Below are positions 42,501 through 54,150 of a stretch of 64,000 nucleotides of DNA, in pieces; positions within the stretch are counted from its first letter, which is position 1, and each line of letters starts with the position of its first letter. The notes below the pieces were generated by a model. The model was not told where the DNA came from and did no database searches. It was given only the letters and a program-made list of their open reading frames with translations. The DNA comes from Euphorbia lathyris (Eukaryota > Streptophyta > Magnoliopsida > Malpighiales > Euphorbiaceae), in contig NC_088917.1 in assembly GCF_963576675.1 (NCBI RefSeq), forward strand, positions 14,226,001-14,290,000, written 5' to 3'. Made by a program: the position numbers and the translations under genes.

Positions 42501-43940
42501 TGTTGAGCGATTTCCGCAAGTGCACGGTATACGCTTGTAGTAATAAAAGATATCGAACCCACATAGAACGCTTTTTAACTAAAACTTATTTTAATTCAGT
42601 TTTATTCTCGACTTTAGGTTTAACTTAAGAAAATCGTTTAATTAATTGTATTGGTTTGTATTGGTTAGGATTAGATGAAAATTATATGTTGAACTTTAGA
42701 GAACAATTCTGTCTTGAGATTTGATTACAAGACAGAAACTTTCGTGTTTAGAATAAAAAGTGTATAAAACTTATTCGCATTAAGCAAAGAAAGCAACTAT
42801 AACTTTGGCAAGATTATAAACATGTAACAATTCATGAATTTACGCAATTAATGGGCTTTGAACCGTACAAATCTCTCTGGATCGGAGCAGATTTCCACCT
42901 TAATCAAATTAGTATTTTATATCCGATAAGACGCGCTAACGATCATATCATCCATAAAAACTAATTCTTTCAAGTGTTCAACAAAGTTTCCTTGTAAATA
43001 TAATTGTGTAAAACGTTTTAATGAAAACACCAGTTTATTACTTTGAAAATCATTTTGTCAGAATAACATAAAAATAACAACAGGAAGAATATATTGAATA
43101 AGATAAATGTATTATTAATGAATTGTGAATCTTCACAAGTTAACAGAGAGGAAGAAACATGGATAGCATTTTGACGAAAACTTTGAGATCCGGGTTGTCA
43201 ATCTTTCCCTCAAACTCCGTAGGTTTGTCAGACCCTTTTGCGCTTCAGCCGTTAGTTCTTCTCGCTAAATCTTCGGAATAGAGACCGCTAGGTCCACTAC
43301 CAGAATGAGAACTTGTCTTTGAACAATCTTTAAAACTAAACTAATCACTACTGTGTTTGTAACTAATCTAAGAACGACTTGTGTACAACAAGTTTGCTTT
43401 TACAGAATTGAAAACTAATCTGACTCTTTTCTGAGTCAGAGTTTCTTCAACATAATATCTACTCTCTTTCCATAACAAAAACAACCCACATTGAATTTTG
43501 AAATGAATCACTTATTTATAATTGGTGAATGGTTGTGTTTGAAGGGTCGTGTCCGCTGGTGAAGGGTCGCTTTTATCCAAACGAACAGACGCGTTTTTTG
43601 GATTTTTGACATGTGAAAGCTATGCAGAATTCTTCGCTGTCTCAACTGAGATTTTGAGAATCTCAGTCGCGACAGGGATGTTTTCCCCCGTCTCTCGGCT
43701 GCTTCTCGTCTCCTTGAATCGGTCTTCTGATTAACACGTATTTTTGGCACGTAACTTAGGTTTTTCCCTCGTTTTTGCTCCGTTTTAGCTCCTATTTGGA
43801 TTTAACCAAATAATTAAGTACCTTGCATTAAAGAAGTATACAAAGACGTAAAAGTACTCTAAATGAATATAATTAGCACGATTTCAATGTAAATTTAACG
43901 TATTTATATATGATATTTTAGGTATATTTTGGGCTTAACA
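42501..43940 (-). repeat. 3' LTR of Athila-like element
   Basis: 1440 bp against 1431 in the other LTR. One difference is a duplicated TTGGTTTGTA block near 42648. It carries the palindrome CTGAGATT-TTGAG-AATCTCAG at 43646-43666. Confidence 0.92.
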
Positions 43941-45440
43941 AACTCCCACACTTAAGCTTTTGCTAGTCCCGAGCAAAATTTCACTGAATTTATTCTTTAA
44001 TCAATCTCTTTATAAATAGAACATATATCCATATATTCCTCTTTAAATTAGTTAAACCGAAAGAAAAACTTTTCATGGTAAATTTATCCGCAAAGTATCA
44101 AACTAGCTAGTGTAAAAGAGATATATCATTCGTCTTGTATCTTAATTTTTATATTGAAGTATTCAGGATGATGTAAGCACGCATGTTTTTGAATATTTCG
44201 TCTCAAGGCATTTCAAAGCAAAAAATTTCCTTTCCCAAACCTAAACTATTACAAATATGGATTTATTAAGAACTTAGGTTTAATATATTTACTTAGTCAC
44301 GCCCGTGATAAGGGTGGTCTCGTCCGTGACTTTATATGAATTAATTTGCTTTTGTGTTCGTTTAAGAGGTACCAACCATGCCATGGGTGGTAAAACTTTA
44401 AACACGTTTAATTTTGCTTTAATTTCCAACGTTCATTTCATACCTCGACCGTGATAAGGGTGGTCGCAATCGTGGCCAAAAGTACCGTTTGTTTACTTTT
44501 TCTTTCCTTTCATACCTCGATTGTAATAAGGGTGGTCTCAATCGTGGCCAAAAGTTAAGAATACGACTACTTGATTTAATTAACACGTAAATAAAATTGG
44601 GAAAGAAAAATAGCACATTCTTCCTATATTGACTTGAAATTCAACATGTATTATGGCTAAAGTTTCTTTAAAAACTTCAATTGGTTTTTAATGTAAGACG
44701 AAAATCATACCGCGCTAAAAAGCTAAAGTTGTTAGTTCGATTTATGCCTATAAACCTAATTGAAAATTGAAAATAAGATTTATATTTATCATGTACTCAT
44801 GATATAAAATAGAGATTTGAAACTAAAGAAATTTTACTTATATATATTTACTCGAGAAGTTTTGTTTTGATAAAATCGTTTCGGAGATTTGTAAAAATAT
44901 TTCAAAAAGATATTGCCCGTGTAGAAATATTATTTCTAACGATAATGATAACCTTAAAATATGTTAAACATTATTTTGAAAATTGAATTGTTGAAATATA
45001 TGAAATATATACTTAACAAAAATTTATGTTTATGAAAAATGTCATTGTTTTTTTAAAAAAATGTTGCACAAAAAATGTTGCATTTCTGTTTATAAAAATG
45101 TTGCATTATATACATTACTTAAACATTAATAACAACATGCATTTATACTTAAATAAATAGCATTCATTCTCATTCGTTGCATTCATTCGTACTTAAAATT
45201 AAAACTTATATGAAATATCTCCTCCCATACTTAATTTGGACCATGTCCTCATTGGTGCAAAAATTGATAAAACACGAAAAATAGTACGAAATTCATACGA
45301 ATTAGAATGAAAAAGATGGTAAGAAAAATTCAAACAAAATAATAAATTGTACCAAACATAAATAAAATTGTACCAAACGTAACATAACATAATAATAACA
45401 ACAAAAATGAGTTAAAGAAAGAAAGAAAGGATAAAACCTA
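43941..45440 (-). other. 3' non-coding region of Athila-like element, with minisatellite
   Basis: At 44297-44555 three degenerate units contain GTGATAAGGGTGGTC and, in two of them, CATACCTCGA...CGTGGCCAAAAG; the last two are about 73 bp apart. No coding sequence otherwise. The polypurine tract lies at 43941-43955. Confidence 0.65.
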
Positions 45441-45663
45441 TCAAGGTGAACTCGGTGGTGATGGCGTAGGCTCAACGCCTTGGCGTCGGAAGAATGAGAG
45501 CAACCGGCGACGAGTAGATTTGCGCTCACGTCTTAAAGTAGTGATATTGGCATCCACCGTGTTTATCCTCGAACTCATTTCGGTATTGTTGGCAACGACT
45601 TCATCTAACCGCAAATGCATTTGATGGTTATTCTCGTTCATTTGTGTCAAAACACGTTGCCAT

Positions 45664-47024
45664 TGATAGGGGCGTTTCGTCCCTATCTTTTAGCGTGATT
45701 TACGGTTTAATTTTAGAAGAAATAAATAAGTTTAATTACAAAAATAGAGTGTTTTAATAAAATAATAAAATAAAAATAAATTCCTTACTTTCGGTTAATT
45801 TTCCTTATTTTTGATTAATATTAGAAAATAAAACGTCAAGCTAACTCGGCTCTCAAGATTTGTATTTCATGTACGAGGAAGGAGTGAAAATCTACTCAAA
45901 TACGCGGGGCATATCATTATTTATGCGGGGCGTATCGTCATTTACGCGGGGCGTAAAACATGGTGTCAGAAATAATTGCCTTATCCGCAGGCACCATGTG
46001 GAAATGACTCAGCATACGTGGGGCGTATGACACCTTACGCGGGGCGTATGACACATGTCGAAAATGATTGGCCTAATCTTGAAAGTCAGACTGCATTGTC
46101 TCCCGGAGTCAACTCTCCATACGCGGGGCGTATCACCATTTACGCGGGGCGTAAAAGGTAGTTCTTCAACGTAAAAAGATCAGAGACTCATTTACGCGGG
46201 GCGTACTTCAGCTACGCAGGGCGTATTTGAGACAATTAGACATAGAATTGGTCCACATGCAGAAGATTTCTGACGGAATGGGCACTTACGCGGGGCGTAT
46301 ATCACCTTACGCGGGGCGTATCATGGGATTTCTGCACCAAATAATGTTGCTCCATACTTGTACCTTGTGAAGTTACAATTCTACCCCTAGCTTGATCTAT
46401 AAATAAGAGTGACTAGCACTCATCACCGTCTATCTTCTAGCTTCTACCTCACCTTCTACACCTTCTACCTCTTGATCTCTTGACACCTTGTACATAGCTA
46501 CATTTTGCTTCTTTTGATAGTTGTTTCATAGTTTCGGTTTTAGATTCAGTTTATGCAATAAAACTCTCCCACCTCGAGAGCTTGTTCGGTTATTCCGGCA
46601 TTCCATCTCCGCTCCATCATTCGTCACCAAGCTCGAGAGTTCCACCTCCAAGTCCTAAGAGACGGCCTTGAGTCCGGTTAGCTTGTCCCGAGGGCCGATT
46701 CTTCCCTCTCTACTTGCTAATTAGCTTTGATCTCATCCTATGTACTAGGCTTGGTTGTATTCTATATTCTTACTCTCCATATTTATAATATATGATTTGC
46801 AATTTCGGTTTCTGTATACGTGTTGATGTTTATTGCTTGTTTTGATACTCATAATTGACTATTGTGTAGGGGAACGCGATTTTCGACGCCATTCGGGCTA
46901 TCTTTAGGGATTCATATAGGTGTTGCCTTACCGGAAGTGACAAACCGGAAATCGTAGGAATTGACAAGCCACGGAACTTATGGGCCCTAGTTTCTGGTCC
47001 CCAGCATTAGACACGCCTTTGAAC
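45664..47024 (+). mobile_element. 1361-bp LTR-like insert between 38-bp direct repeats
   Basis: The 38 bp starting GGTTATTCTCGTTC are identical at 45626-45663 and 47025-47062, one copy on each side. The insert begins TGATAGGGGCG, has eleven TACGC-GGG-GCGTA-type palindromes (45901-46320), a TATAAATAAGAG box near 46400 and a CT-rich leader with TTCTACCTC repeats. That order resembles a plant gypsy LTR reading on the plus strand. LTR elements make 4-6-bp TSDs, so a 38-bp duplication is not explained. No coding sequence. Confidence 0.7.
45901..46320. repeat. Eleven TACGC-GGG-GCGTA palindromes in pairs
   Basis: 13-bp units occur near 45901, 45922, 45942, 46014, 46036, 46120, 46140, 46193, 46214, 46286 and 46307. 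Most are perfect 5-3-5 palindromes. They come in pairs about 20 bp apart, with pairs about 70-100 bp apart. The same unit in the other orientation (TACGC-CCC-GCGTA) is in the LTRs at 18.9-19.2 and 21.9-22.1 kb. Confidence 0.85.
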
Positions 47025-48100
47025 GGTTATTCTCGTTCATTTGTGTCAAAACACGTTGCCATCCAACTTCTTCTTCCATATTTGGTTCCTCATTTGCTTG
47101 CTCTTGGGCATTTGCATCAACATTCTCCTCCTCCTCTTCTTCATAAAATTCCTCATCATGTTCCTCATCATCTTCGTGGGCACCTAATCCTTGAGAACTT
47201 AAAGCTTCACCACCCAAAGTAGCAAAAATACGTCTTGTACGATCCTCGTATGATATAAATGCGGGTGGCCCCAATTTTTTCAACAAATGGGCTCTTTGAA
47301 GTTCCGTGATATCCAAGGAAGGCAAACCAACATGAGGCAAATTTTGATAATCTGCTAATTCACCCCGAGCACCCAAAACAATACCGGTAATTAAATTACC
47401 CATTGGCACTTGCTTATTACGGGAAGCGGAAGCTCAGACCAAATTAGTAAATATCATTCCAATACTATCGATGGTCAAATTCTTAAAAATACAATCTAAC
47501 ACAAACAAGTCACGGATTTGCACCTTTGAACTTTCAACCCGACCAAATAAAGAAAAGGATAAAAATTTGTGAAAGAAAAAGATACAATTATCCTTAATTA
47601 ACTTACTAGACGTGTTCTTCGGATGAAAAACATCTAAGTCGGTTAAAGAGTGCCAAACCGTGTGTGCACCAAACGTCTTTGGTTTTGAATAAAAGTTTTG
47701 AGTAGGAAAACCAAACCATTGTCCCATCGCCGCATACCCGACCTCAAAACGAACACCATTATTTCGAAAAGAAATAATACCACGGTTCTTGTTATAATTG
47801 AGAGTGACTAAAAACTCCACAATATGCGATTCACTACTAGGAAAACGCATGCTAGCAAATTTTGTCCAACTAAGAACGGTTAAAAATTCATCAATACGTT
47901 TGGTAAAAGAAATTTCGTTTACCGTTTCAGTATCTATAAAAGGCATGTCGATGAACTCTATCTTGTGATGAGAAAAGTGGCGAAATTTTCGGCCCTCCGC
48001 CTTCGTCTCAATATCGAACAATGCTCCATAATGAACTCGTAATCTATTGGCTTCAGTTGCTTTGGTTTTGTTAGCAACTCTTTTTTTTTCTAGGCATTTT

Positions 48101-48806
48101 TGTGTGACTTTGGTGAAAGAGATGAAGAGATTTGAAAGAGATGAATGGTAGAGTAAAGATAATGGTTATGGTTTAGGGAAGAAGAAGATGAATAGGGTAA
48201 AGATATATTGGGAAGGTGAGTGAATCTTGGTTTTGGGAAGAGTAAAAGATGATTGATTGGTGTAAATAGAGGTGATGTATATAGGTGTAAGTAGTAGGTA
48301 TTGATTAGGATACATTAATAGGTATGTAATTTGAGTAGGAATAGGAATTAACTAAAAAATCAGTCCCATTCCCGTCACTCAGATCGTGTGGCGCGACTGA
48401 GATTCTCAAAATCTCAGTCGCGACAGCAAGCCTGACAGGGGGACTGATTGCTCCTGAAAATTGGTTCGTTTTGCTAGTGCAACTGAGATTTCAGAATCTC
48501 AACCGAGATTTCGGAACTGCTGGCTAAAATTGGATATTTTTGACAATATCAACATGATTAATTCAACTCCTTTTGTAAGTAAGTAACATTAATGCTAAGT
48601 TTTAATTCCTGAAACTAAAAAAAACAAAACTGAAACATTAAATTGAAGGAAAACCAAAGGTTTTGCCTTAATAAATAAGAAATTAATGAAAGAATTAATG
48701 CACTTTATTAATCATCATGACCTATTAATTACTTATCAAACATATGTACACAAAAACAGAAATAAATCTATATACATGAACATCAAACATATGTACAGAA
48801 TTACAA
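48101..48806 (-). other. Spacer between the two Athila ORF copies
   Basis: No coding. It contains the strongest CTGAGATT palindrome (48392-48422; arms of 13 bp, CGCGACTGAGATT and its inverse, around a 5-bp centre) and a related pair at 48481-48520. Confidence 0.7.
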
Positions 48807-49763
48807 TCAAACATTATAAATTTGAACAGTATCCATGTGAATTGGAATACGTTTTATTTTGGCCCTTTCTAATTGTTCTTGAACAAAAACTTCTCTTTCT
48901 TTGAGAGAAAGAAACTGTGGACCGACACGAAAAACTCGTTTTACGATTCCCTCACTTTCCCAGAACTCGTAATCAAGTATGGGAAAAGACTCTTTATTAG
49001 TCCAAGGAACAGAAACTGATCCCTTGGTACCCAGAATTATTCCACATATGATATTCCCAAACCCTATTTTCTGATTCTTCGAACGGGAAGCGACAACTAA
49101 TCCCTCCATTAAAATCTTTGAGGAATTAACTATGTTGTCTTGGAAAATATCTCCTAACACATACAAATCTGTATCTTGGACTACACTGCTTCTGACTTGA
49201 CCAAACAGACTATGATAGAGAAATTTGTGAAGATACAGTATGGAGTTAGAATTTATTGATTTGTTGTAGGCAAGACTTGGATTGAATCTCCAAAATCCCG
49301 TCAACATTCTCCATATATCTGTAGAAGTCATATCTCTTCCTAGGATGGTGTTGAGTAGTGTCCCGTGGTGGAAAACCAAACCAAGCATGAAGTTCAGGAT
49401 ATCCAAAAGTGATATCTTACCCTCACAACGAAAACTGAGACGAACACGCCTCTTGTTGACGAAACGAACAGTAGACAGAAACTCTAGTATCCAATTTCCA
49501 ATAATAAGAAACTTCATTGATGCAAACTTGATCTATCCTAAGTTTGTCAGATAGCGATTCATATCATCGCTGATCCCGAGTTCCTCATTCAGGAACTCGT
49601 CCATATACAGCATTCCACAAAACTGTGCATATCTAAACTTCAAATATCGTCTTCCCTCATCTTCATTGTAGATGGGAAACCATGCTCCATAGCGTGAAGA
49701 GATATCAACACGCTTGCTACGAGCAGAAGTATTTTTCCTAGCATTTTTCAGAGAGGTAGTCAT
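48807..49763 (-). pseudogene. Athila-type ORF, copy A, one amber codon
   Basis: One frame of about 318 codons is broken only by TAG at 49533-49535. At that place copy B has a Trp codon (SWTKFASM against G*IKFASM). It contains SSRYGAWFPIYNEDEGRRYL, ASMKFLIIGNWILEFLST, HKFLYHSLFGQVRSSVVQ and GNIICGIILGTKG; all have counterparts in copy B. It lacks copy B's acidic and coiled-coil tail, ending instead at RIPIHMDTVQIYNV. It resembles the ATHILA ORF-1 / plant transposon protein family; no biochemical role can be given. Confidence 0.72.
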
Positions 49764-50299
49764 GTTTGTGAATAAAATTGTGTCTGTAACCTTTAGAAAT
49801 GAAGAAAGAAATTCAGAATTCTGAAAGAGATGAAGTGGAATAAAAGAATTCTGAATCTACAGGAATATATAGGTTACTTAAGTGAAAAATTGTGTCTGTT
49901 GAAAATTAAAAGTTATGTCTGTTGAAAATGAAAAGTTGTGTCTAACTGATACCTTTTGGACAAAACTGACTGAAAATCTCAACTGAGATTTCTAGAATCT
50001 CTACAGAGAATTCTAAATGTTAAAATACTAAAAATCTCAACTGAGATTTCTGGAATCTCCACACAGATTTCTAAATTTTTTTCAAAAACACTTAATACTT
50101 TATGAAATATTTCAAAACATGACTAGATTAGAATTTTATTTTAAAAAACTTATTTGTACACAAATAAAAAAATAATAATAAAAATAAATTAAACTAAAAA
50201 TGAAAATAAAAATAGATTAATTTAAAAAGAAATAAAAATAAAAATTATGAACAAAAGATAAGAAAAACTAAAAATTTAAAATATGAAAACTAAATAAAT
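49764..50299 (-). other. Region between integrase remnant and ORF copy A
   Basis: No coding. Two AATCTCA-AC-TGAGATT palindromes (49975-49990 and 50033-50048) lie upstream of copy A, each about 58 bp from the other. Confidence 0.6.
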
Positions 50300-50530
50300 T
50301 AATTTTCATAGAATTCGTCCACGAATTCAATTGCTTGAATTGGAGCTCCTTCGTAATAAATTTTACATCGATTAACGTTAACCTTAAATCGATCGCCTTT
50401 GGAATTTTCTAACTCTAAAGCTCCATAATCAAATGTTTTAATAACCACATACGGTCCATTCCATCTAGACTTAAGCTTACCTGGAAATAATAGAACTGCA
50501 TCCCCAACTTTGAAAAATATATATATATTT
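50300..50530 (-). pseudogene. Integrase C-terminal remnant of Athila-like pol
   Basis: The minus strand reads FKVGDAVLLFPGKLKSRWNG, then PYVVIKTFDYGALELENS, FKVNVNRCKIYY and EFVDEFYEN. The GKLKSRWxGP block is the C-terminal domain of gypsy integrases. The frame is open but has no start. The rest of pol, which should lie towards 51285, is absent, so the deletion removed gag to mid-integrase. Confidence 0.82.
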
Positions 50531-51262
50531 TTGTTTTTTTAGCGTTTTCTGAAATTAAGGATCTAGTGATTTCGGTTGAATGCCCGAATTTCTAGTTCTG
50601 TGCATGAACAAAAACTACGCACAAGAACCGAAATTTTCGAAACTATACTAAAAGTAGACAATTCCTTCCTAGCGGATAATATAATTTCATTGACTGTATT
50701 CCCCATTCCTACTTTCTGATATATCTGTCTGAGAAGAGTTGATCAGCTGTTTCTTAGAGAGATAAATGTAGGTGTTTTAAGGAAATGATATGAATAAAGA
50801 AAAAGAAATTATTTAGTTTTAATGTAGGATTTGAATAAAATTTTTTTACAAAGAGATATGATGTTTTGGTGAAGGGTTAAGTTCATAGAAATTGTTAAAA
50901 GTGTTTGGGAAGAGGTAAATTTTTCTAGAAAAACCATCTGTGACGTCTGACAAGCTTTTTCAAAAATTTTCTTTCCCTTCTGATGTATCTGCTAGCTGAA
51001 TTTCTTTTCTGTAGACTTCTTCTGTGAATTTCATTGATAATCAAATCTCCAGTTTATCTTCTTTGAGAAACTTGGATTTTTTTTTTCTGTTAATCTGCAA
51101 ACATCTAAATGCAAATGTTAAATAACAACAAGGATTTAGTCATTGTGACCATCTTCAAATAAATAAATAAATAAAACTATAAAATAAATAAATACATATA
51201 CTATAAACCAAGGTTCGGAATAAAACACGAAAAATATAAATTTTTGTTAAAAATTTGGCGTT
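50531..51262 (-). other. Leader of Athila-like element
   Basis: No coding recognised. There is an ATAAATAAATAAATAAA run near 51160-51176. Confidence 0.5.
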
Positions 51263-51279
51263 CCCCGGCAACGGCGCCA
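51263..51279 (-). other. tRNA-Asp primer-binding site
   Basis: CCCCGGCAACGGCGCCA on the plus strand equals the 3' end of plant tRNA-Asp with CCA. Six bases separate it from the 5' LTR. Confidence 0.92.
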
Positions 51280-51285
51280 AAAACT

Positions 51286-52716
51286 TGTTGAGCGATTTCC
51301 GCAAGTGCACGGTATACGCTTGTAGTAATAAAAGATATCGAACCCACATGGAACGCTTTTTAACTAAAACTTATTTTAATTCAGTTTTATTCTCGACTTT
51401 AGGTTTAACTTAAGAAAATCGTTTAATTAATTGTATTGGTTAGGATTAGATGAGAATTATATGTTGAACTTTAGAGAACAATTATGTCTTGAGATTTGAT
51501 TACAAGACAGAAACTTTCGTGTTTAGAATAAAAAGTGTATAAAACTTATTCGCATTAAGCAAGGAAAGCAACTATAACTTTGGTAAGATTATAAACATGT
51601 AACAATTCATGAATTTACGCAATTAATGGGCTTTGAACCATAGAAATCTCTCTGGATCGGAGCAGATTTCTACCTTAATCAAATTAGTATTTTATATCCG
51701 ATAAGACGCGCTAACGATCATATCATCCATAAAAACTAATTCTTTCAAGTGTTCAAAAAAGTTTTTCTTGTAAATATAATTGTGTAAAACGTTTTAATGA
51801 AAACACCAGTTTATTACTTTAAAAATCATTTTATCAGAATAACATAAAAATAACAACAGGAAGAATATATTGAATAAGATAAATGTATTATTAATGAATT
51901 GTGAATCTTCACAAGTTAACAGAGAGGAAGAAACATGGATAGCATTTTGACGAAAACTTTGAGATTCGGGTTGTCAATCTTTCCCTCAAACTCTGTAGGT
52001 TTATCAGACCCTTTTGCGCTTCAGCCGTTAGTTCTTCTCGCTGAATCTTCGGAATAGAGACCGCTAGGTCCACTACCAGAATGAGAACTTGTCTTTGAAC
52101 AATCTTTAAAACTAAACTAATCACTACTGTGTTTGTAACTAATCTAAGAACGACTTGTGTACAACAAGTTTGCTTTTACAGAATTGAAAACTAATCTGAC
52201 TCTTTTCTGAGTCAGAGTTTCTTCAACATAATATCTACTCTCTTTCCATAATAGAAACAACTCACATTGAATTTTGAAATGAATCACTTATTTATAATTG
52301 GTGAATGGTTGTGTTTGAAGGGTCGTGTCCGCTGGTGAAGGGTCGCTTTTATCCAAACGAACAGACGCGTTTTTTGGATTTTTGACATGTGAAAGCTGTG
52401 CAGAATTCTTCGCTGTCTCAACTGAGATTTTGAGAATCTCAGCCGCGACAGGGATGTTTTCCCCCGTCTCTCGGCTGCTTCTCGTCTCCTTGAATCGGTC
52501 TTCTGATTAACACGTATTTTTGGCACGTAACTTAGGTTTTTCCCTCGTTTTTGCTCCGTTTTAGCTCCTATTTGGATTTAACCAAATAATTAAGTACCTT
52601 GCATTAAAGAAGTATACAAAGATGTAAAAGTACTCTAAATGAATATAATTAGCATGATTTCAATGTAAATTTAACGTATTTATATATGATATTTTAGGTA
52701 TATTTTGGGCTTAACA
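51286..52716 (-). repeat. 5' LTR of Athila-like element
   Basis: 1431 bp, very similar to the other LTR. It has the palindrome CTGAGATT-TTGAG-AATCTCAG at 52422-52442. Confidence 0.92.
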
Positions 52717-52721
52717 TAATA

Positions 52722-53492
52722 CTTTTCAACCTTCAAGTAAACTGAAAATAGAAGAAAGTAAAATTGAAGTATGTACTTGACAGTTTCTCTAAGAAATTTT
52801 TTATCAAGCATTGGCAATCGTCTTTCAGAATATAACAACTTCATTTGTTGGTTAAACTCTATCTATGCAAATAAGTTATCACCAGAATAATAAGAATAAA
52901 GAGCAAAAGTTGCAGGAGGTGAATAAAATATTTTGTGTCATTCAAAAAAACAAAAGAGAAACTATTCAAACAGAGGCTGTGGAAAACATTAGGTAAATTA
53001 GTTACGAAATTAATTACACAATTAAGTTTATTGAATGATCATTAAGCTATTTGTAACCACAAGCAGTTTCAGAATTTCAAGAGTCAATTTTATTGTTGAG
53101 AAATGAATAGAATACGGGTTGAACCAAAAAGAGACAGGCTTGAGAAAAGATCAATCAGCTCTGACATTCACGTCACCCACGATGTGCAGGTACATCCCCA
53201 AGCCCATTGAATTTTGATTTGCACCATATGCACGTGAGAGAGCCTTCTAATTGGTTATTAGTTAAGACATTGTAAAAGACCTTATCTTATAAACCATAGA
53301 AGCTCTCTAAAATCTTCTAATATAGGATAGGTTCCAAATTTCAACAAAACCATTTCGACTGGCTTACTTTGAGTATTAATTTTTTATTCATTATTTATCC
53401 ATTGTAAGCTTATATCTTTGGAAAAAAAATCTCATGGAGTAGGATACAATGACATATATCATGTTATTCACAATGTACTATCAAAATTTCCA
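52722..53492 (-). repeat. Probable 3' LTR of a decayed copia element
   Basis: On the minus strand a purine-rich tract (CATGTGGAGGAT, 53493-53504) is followed at 53492 by TGTTGGAAATTTTG, the usual start of a copia LTR. The far end is unclear and may continue left of the Athila-like element, which would then have inserted into it. Confidence 0.55.
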
Positions 53493-53504
53493 ACAATCCT
53501 CCAC

Positions 53505-54150
53505 ATGAATGAAATTGGAAGAGGAAATAATTCAGTGTGGTGATAACTCTTTACAGTCGATGTTTGCATACGATAAGTAGGAACAACTCTTGAATCTTCA
53601 CTTGTGAAAGTACATTATTACTCTATTGGCTGATTAGTAGACGTGGTGTCCTTGAACTATTCTATTATTTATGTGAATGATAATATACCTTACATAAATA
53701 CCAACATATCATTATTTTGGTTCTTGTGGTTATGTTCGTTATAGTTGTGAACATCTCATAGTTTTGCAAGAGTTTTAGAGAAATCAGTCTCATTTGAAGT
53801 GACCTTACCTCACTCTCACATAGATGATTACTTTTGCCCAGACTTGTGAAGCACAAAGAATCATTAAAAGTGTAACTTAACATTTTCCAATTTTTATATC
53901 AATATCTACATCATAGGAATGGACAAGATATTAACCCCACGATGATCTCACAAGTTTTATTCAATTAGGTTGTCCATTTGAACCAAGATCTTAGGATTTC
54001 TAGTCAATAAAATTGGGTTTTCCTATACATAGAACCTTAAATTCTAATGGGCTTCAGTCTCATTCCTTTCGACGCCCTTTAAACTTAATCCCGGTTGGTT
54101 AGCATATTCGTATAATTTGATCTTATAAAATCAATAGAGATGAAATTAGT
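53505..54150 (-). other. 3' region of the decayed copia
   Basis: No convincing domain. RNase H should lie here but is too worn for me to read. Confidence 0.4.

Larger units (their letters stand above)
45441..48100 (-). pseudogene. Athila-type ORF, copy B, split by a 1361-bp insert
   Basis: Pieces in coding order are 48100-47434, 47409-47063 and 45663-45441. The first has ANRLRVHYGALFD, WTKFASMRFPSSESHIVEFL and HKFLSFSLFGRVESSKVQIR; these align with copy A. An A-run shift near 48080 and a stop at 47434-47436 break it. Next comes a very acidic stretch (DDEEHDEEFYEEEEEENVD) and then LTQMNENNHQMHLRLDEVV, a probable coiled coil, and a basic end (RRERKSTRRRLLSFFRR). The position 3' of integrase is that of the extra or env-like ORF of Athila elements, but no clear membrane segment is seen. 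The family is often called ATHILA ORF-1 or plant transposon protein; the function is unknown. Confidence 0.7.
42501..52716 (-). mobile_element. Athila-like Ty3/gypsy element, pol deleted, ORF duplicated
   Basis: The direct LTRs (42501-43940 and 51286-52716) start TGTTGAGCGATTTCC and end GGGCTTAACA. The TSD TAATA is at 42496-42500 and 52717-52721. The minus strand is the coding strand. The primer site TGGCGCCGTTGCCGGGG (51263-51279) is exactly complementary to the 3' end of plant tRNA-Asp, as in Athila elements, and GTGTGGGAGTT abuts the left LTR. In coding order come the last part of an integrase, ORF copy A and ORF copy B, then a long 3' region. Gag, protease, RT and most of integrase are missing, so it depends on a relative for movement. 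Confidence 0.93.

Noticed and set aside
43508..43750. 80-codon minus frame repeated at 52284-52526
   Set aside because: It is identical in both LTRs of the Athila-like element and has no domain. An LTR frame, not a gene.
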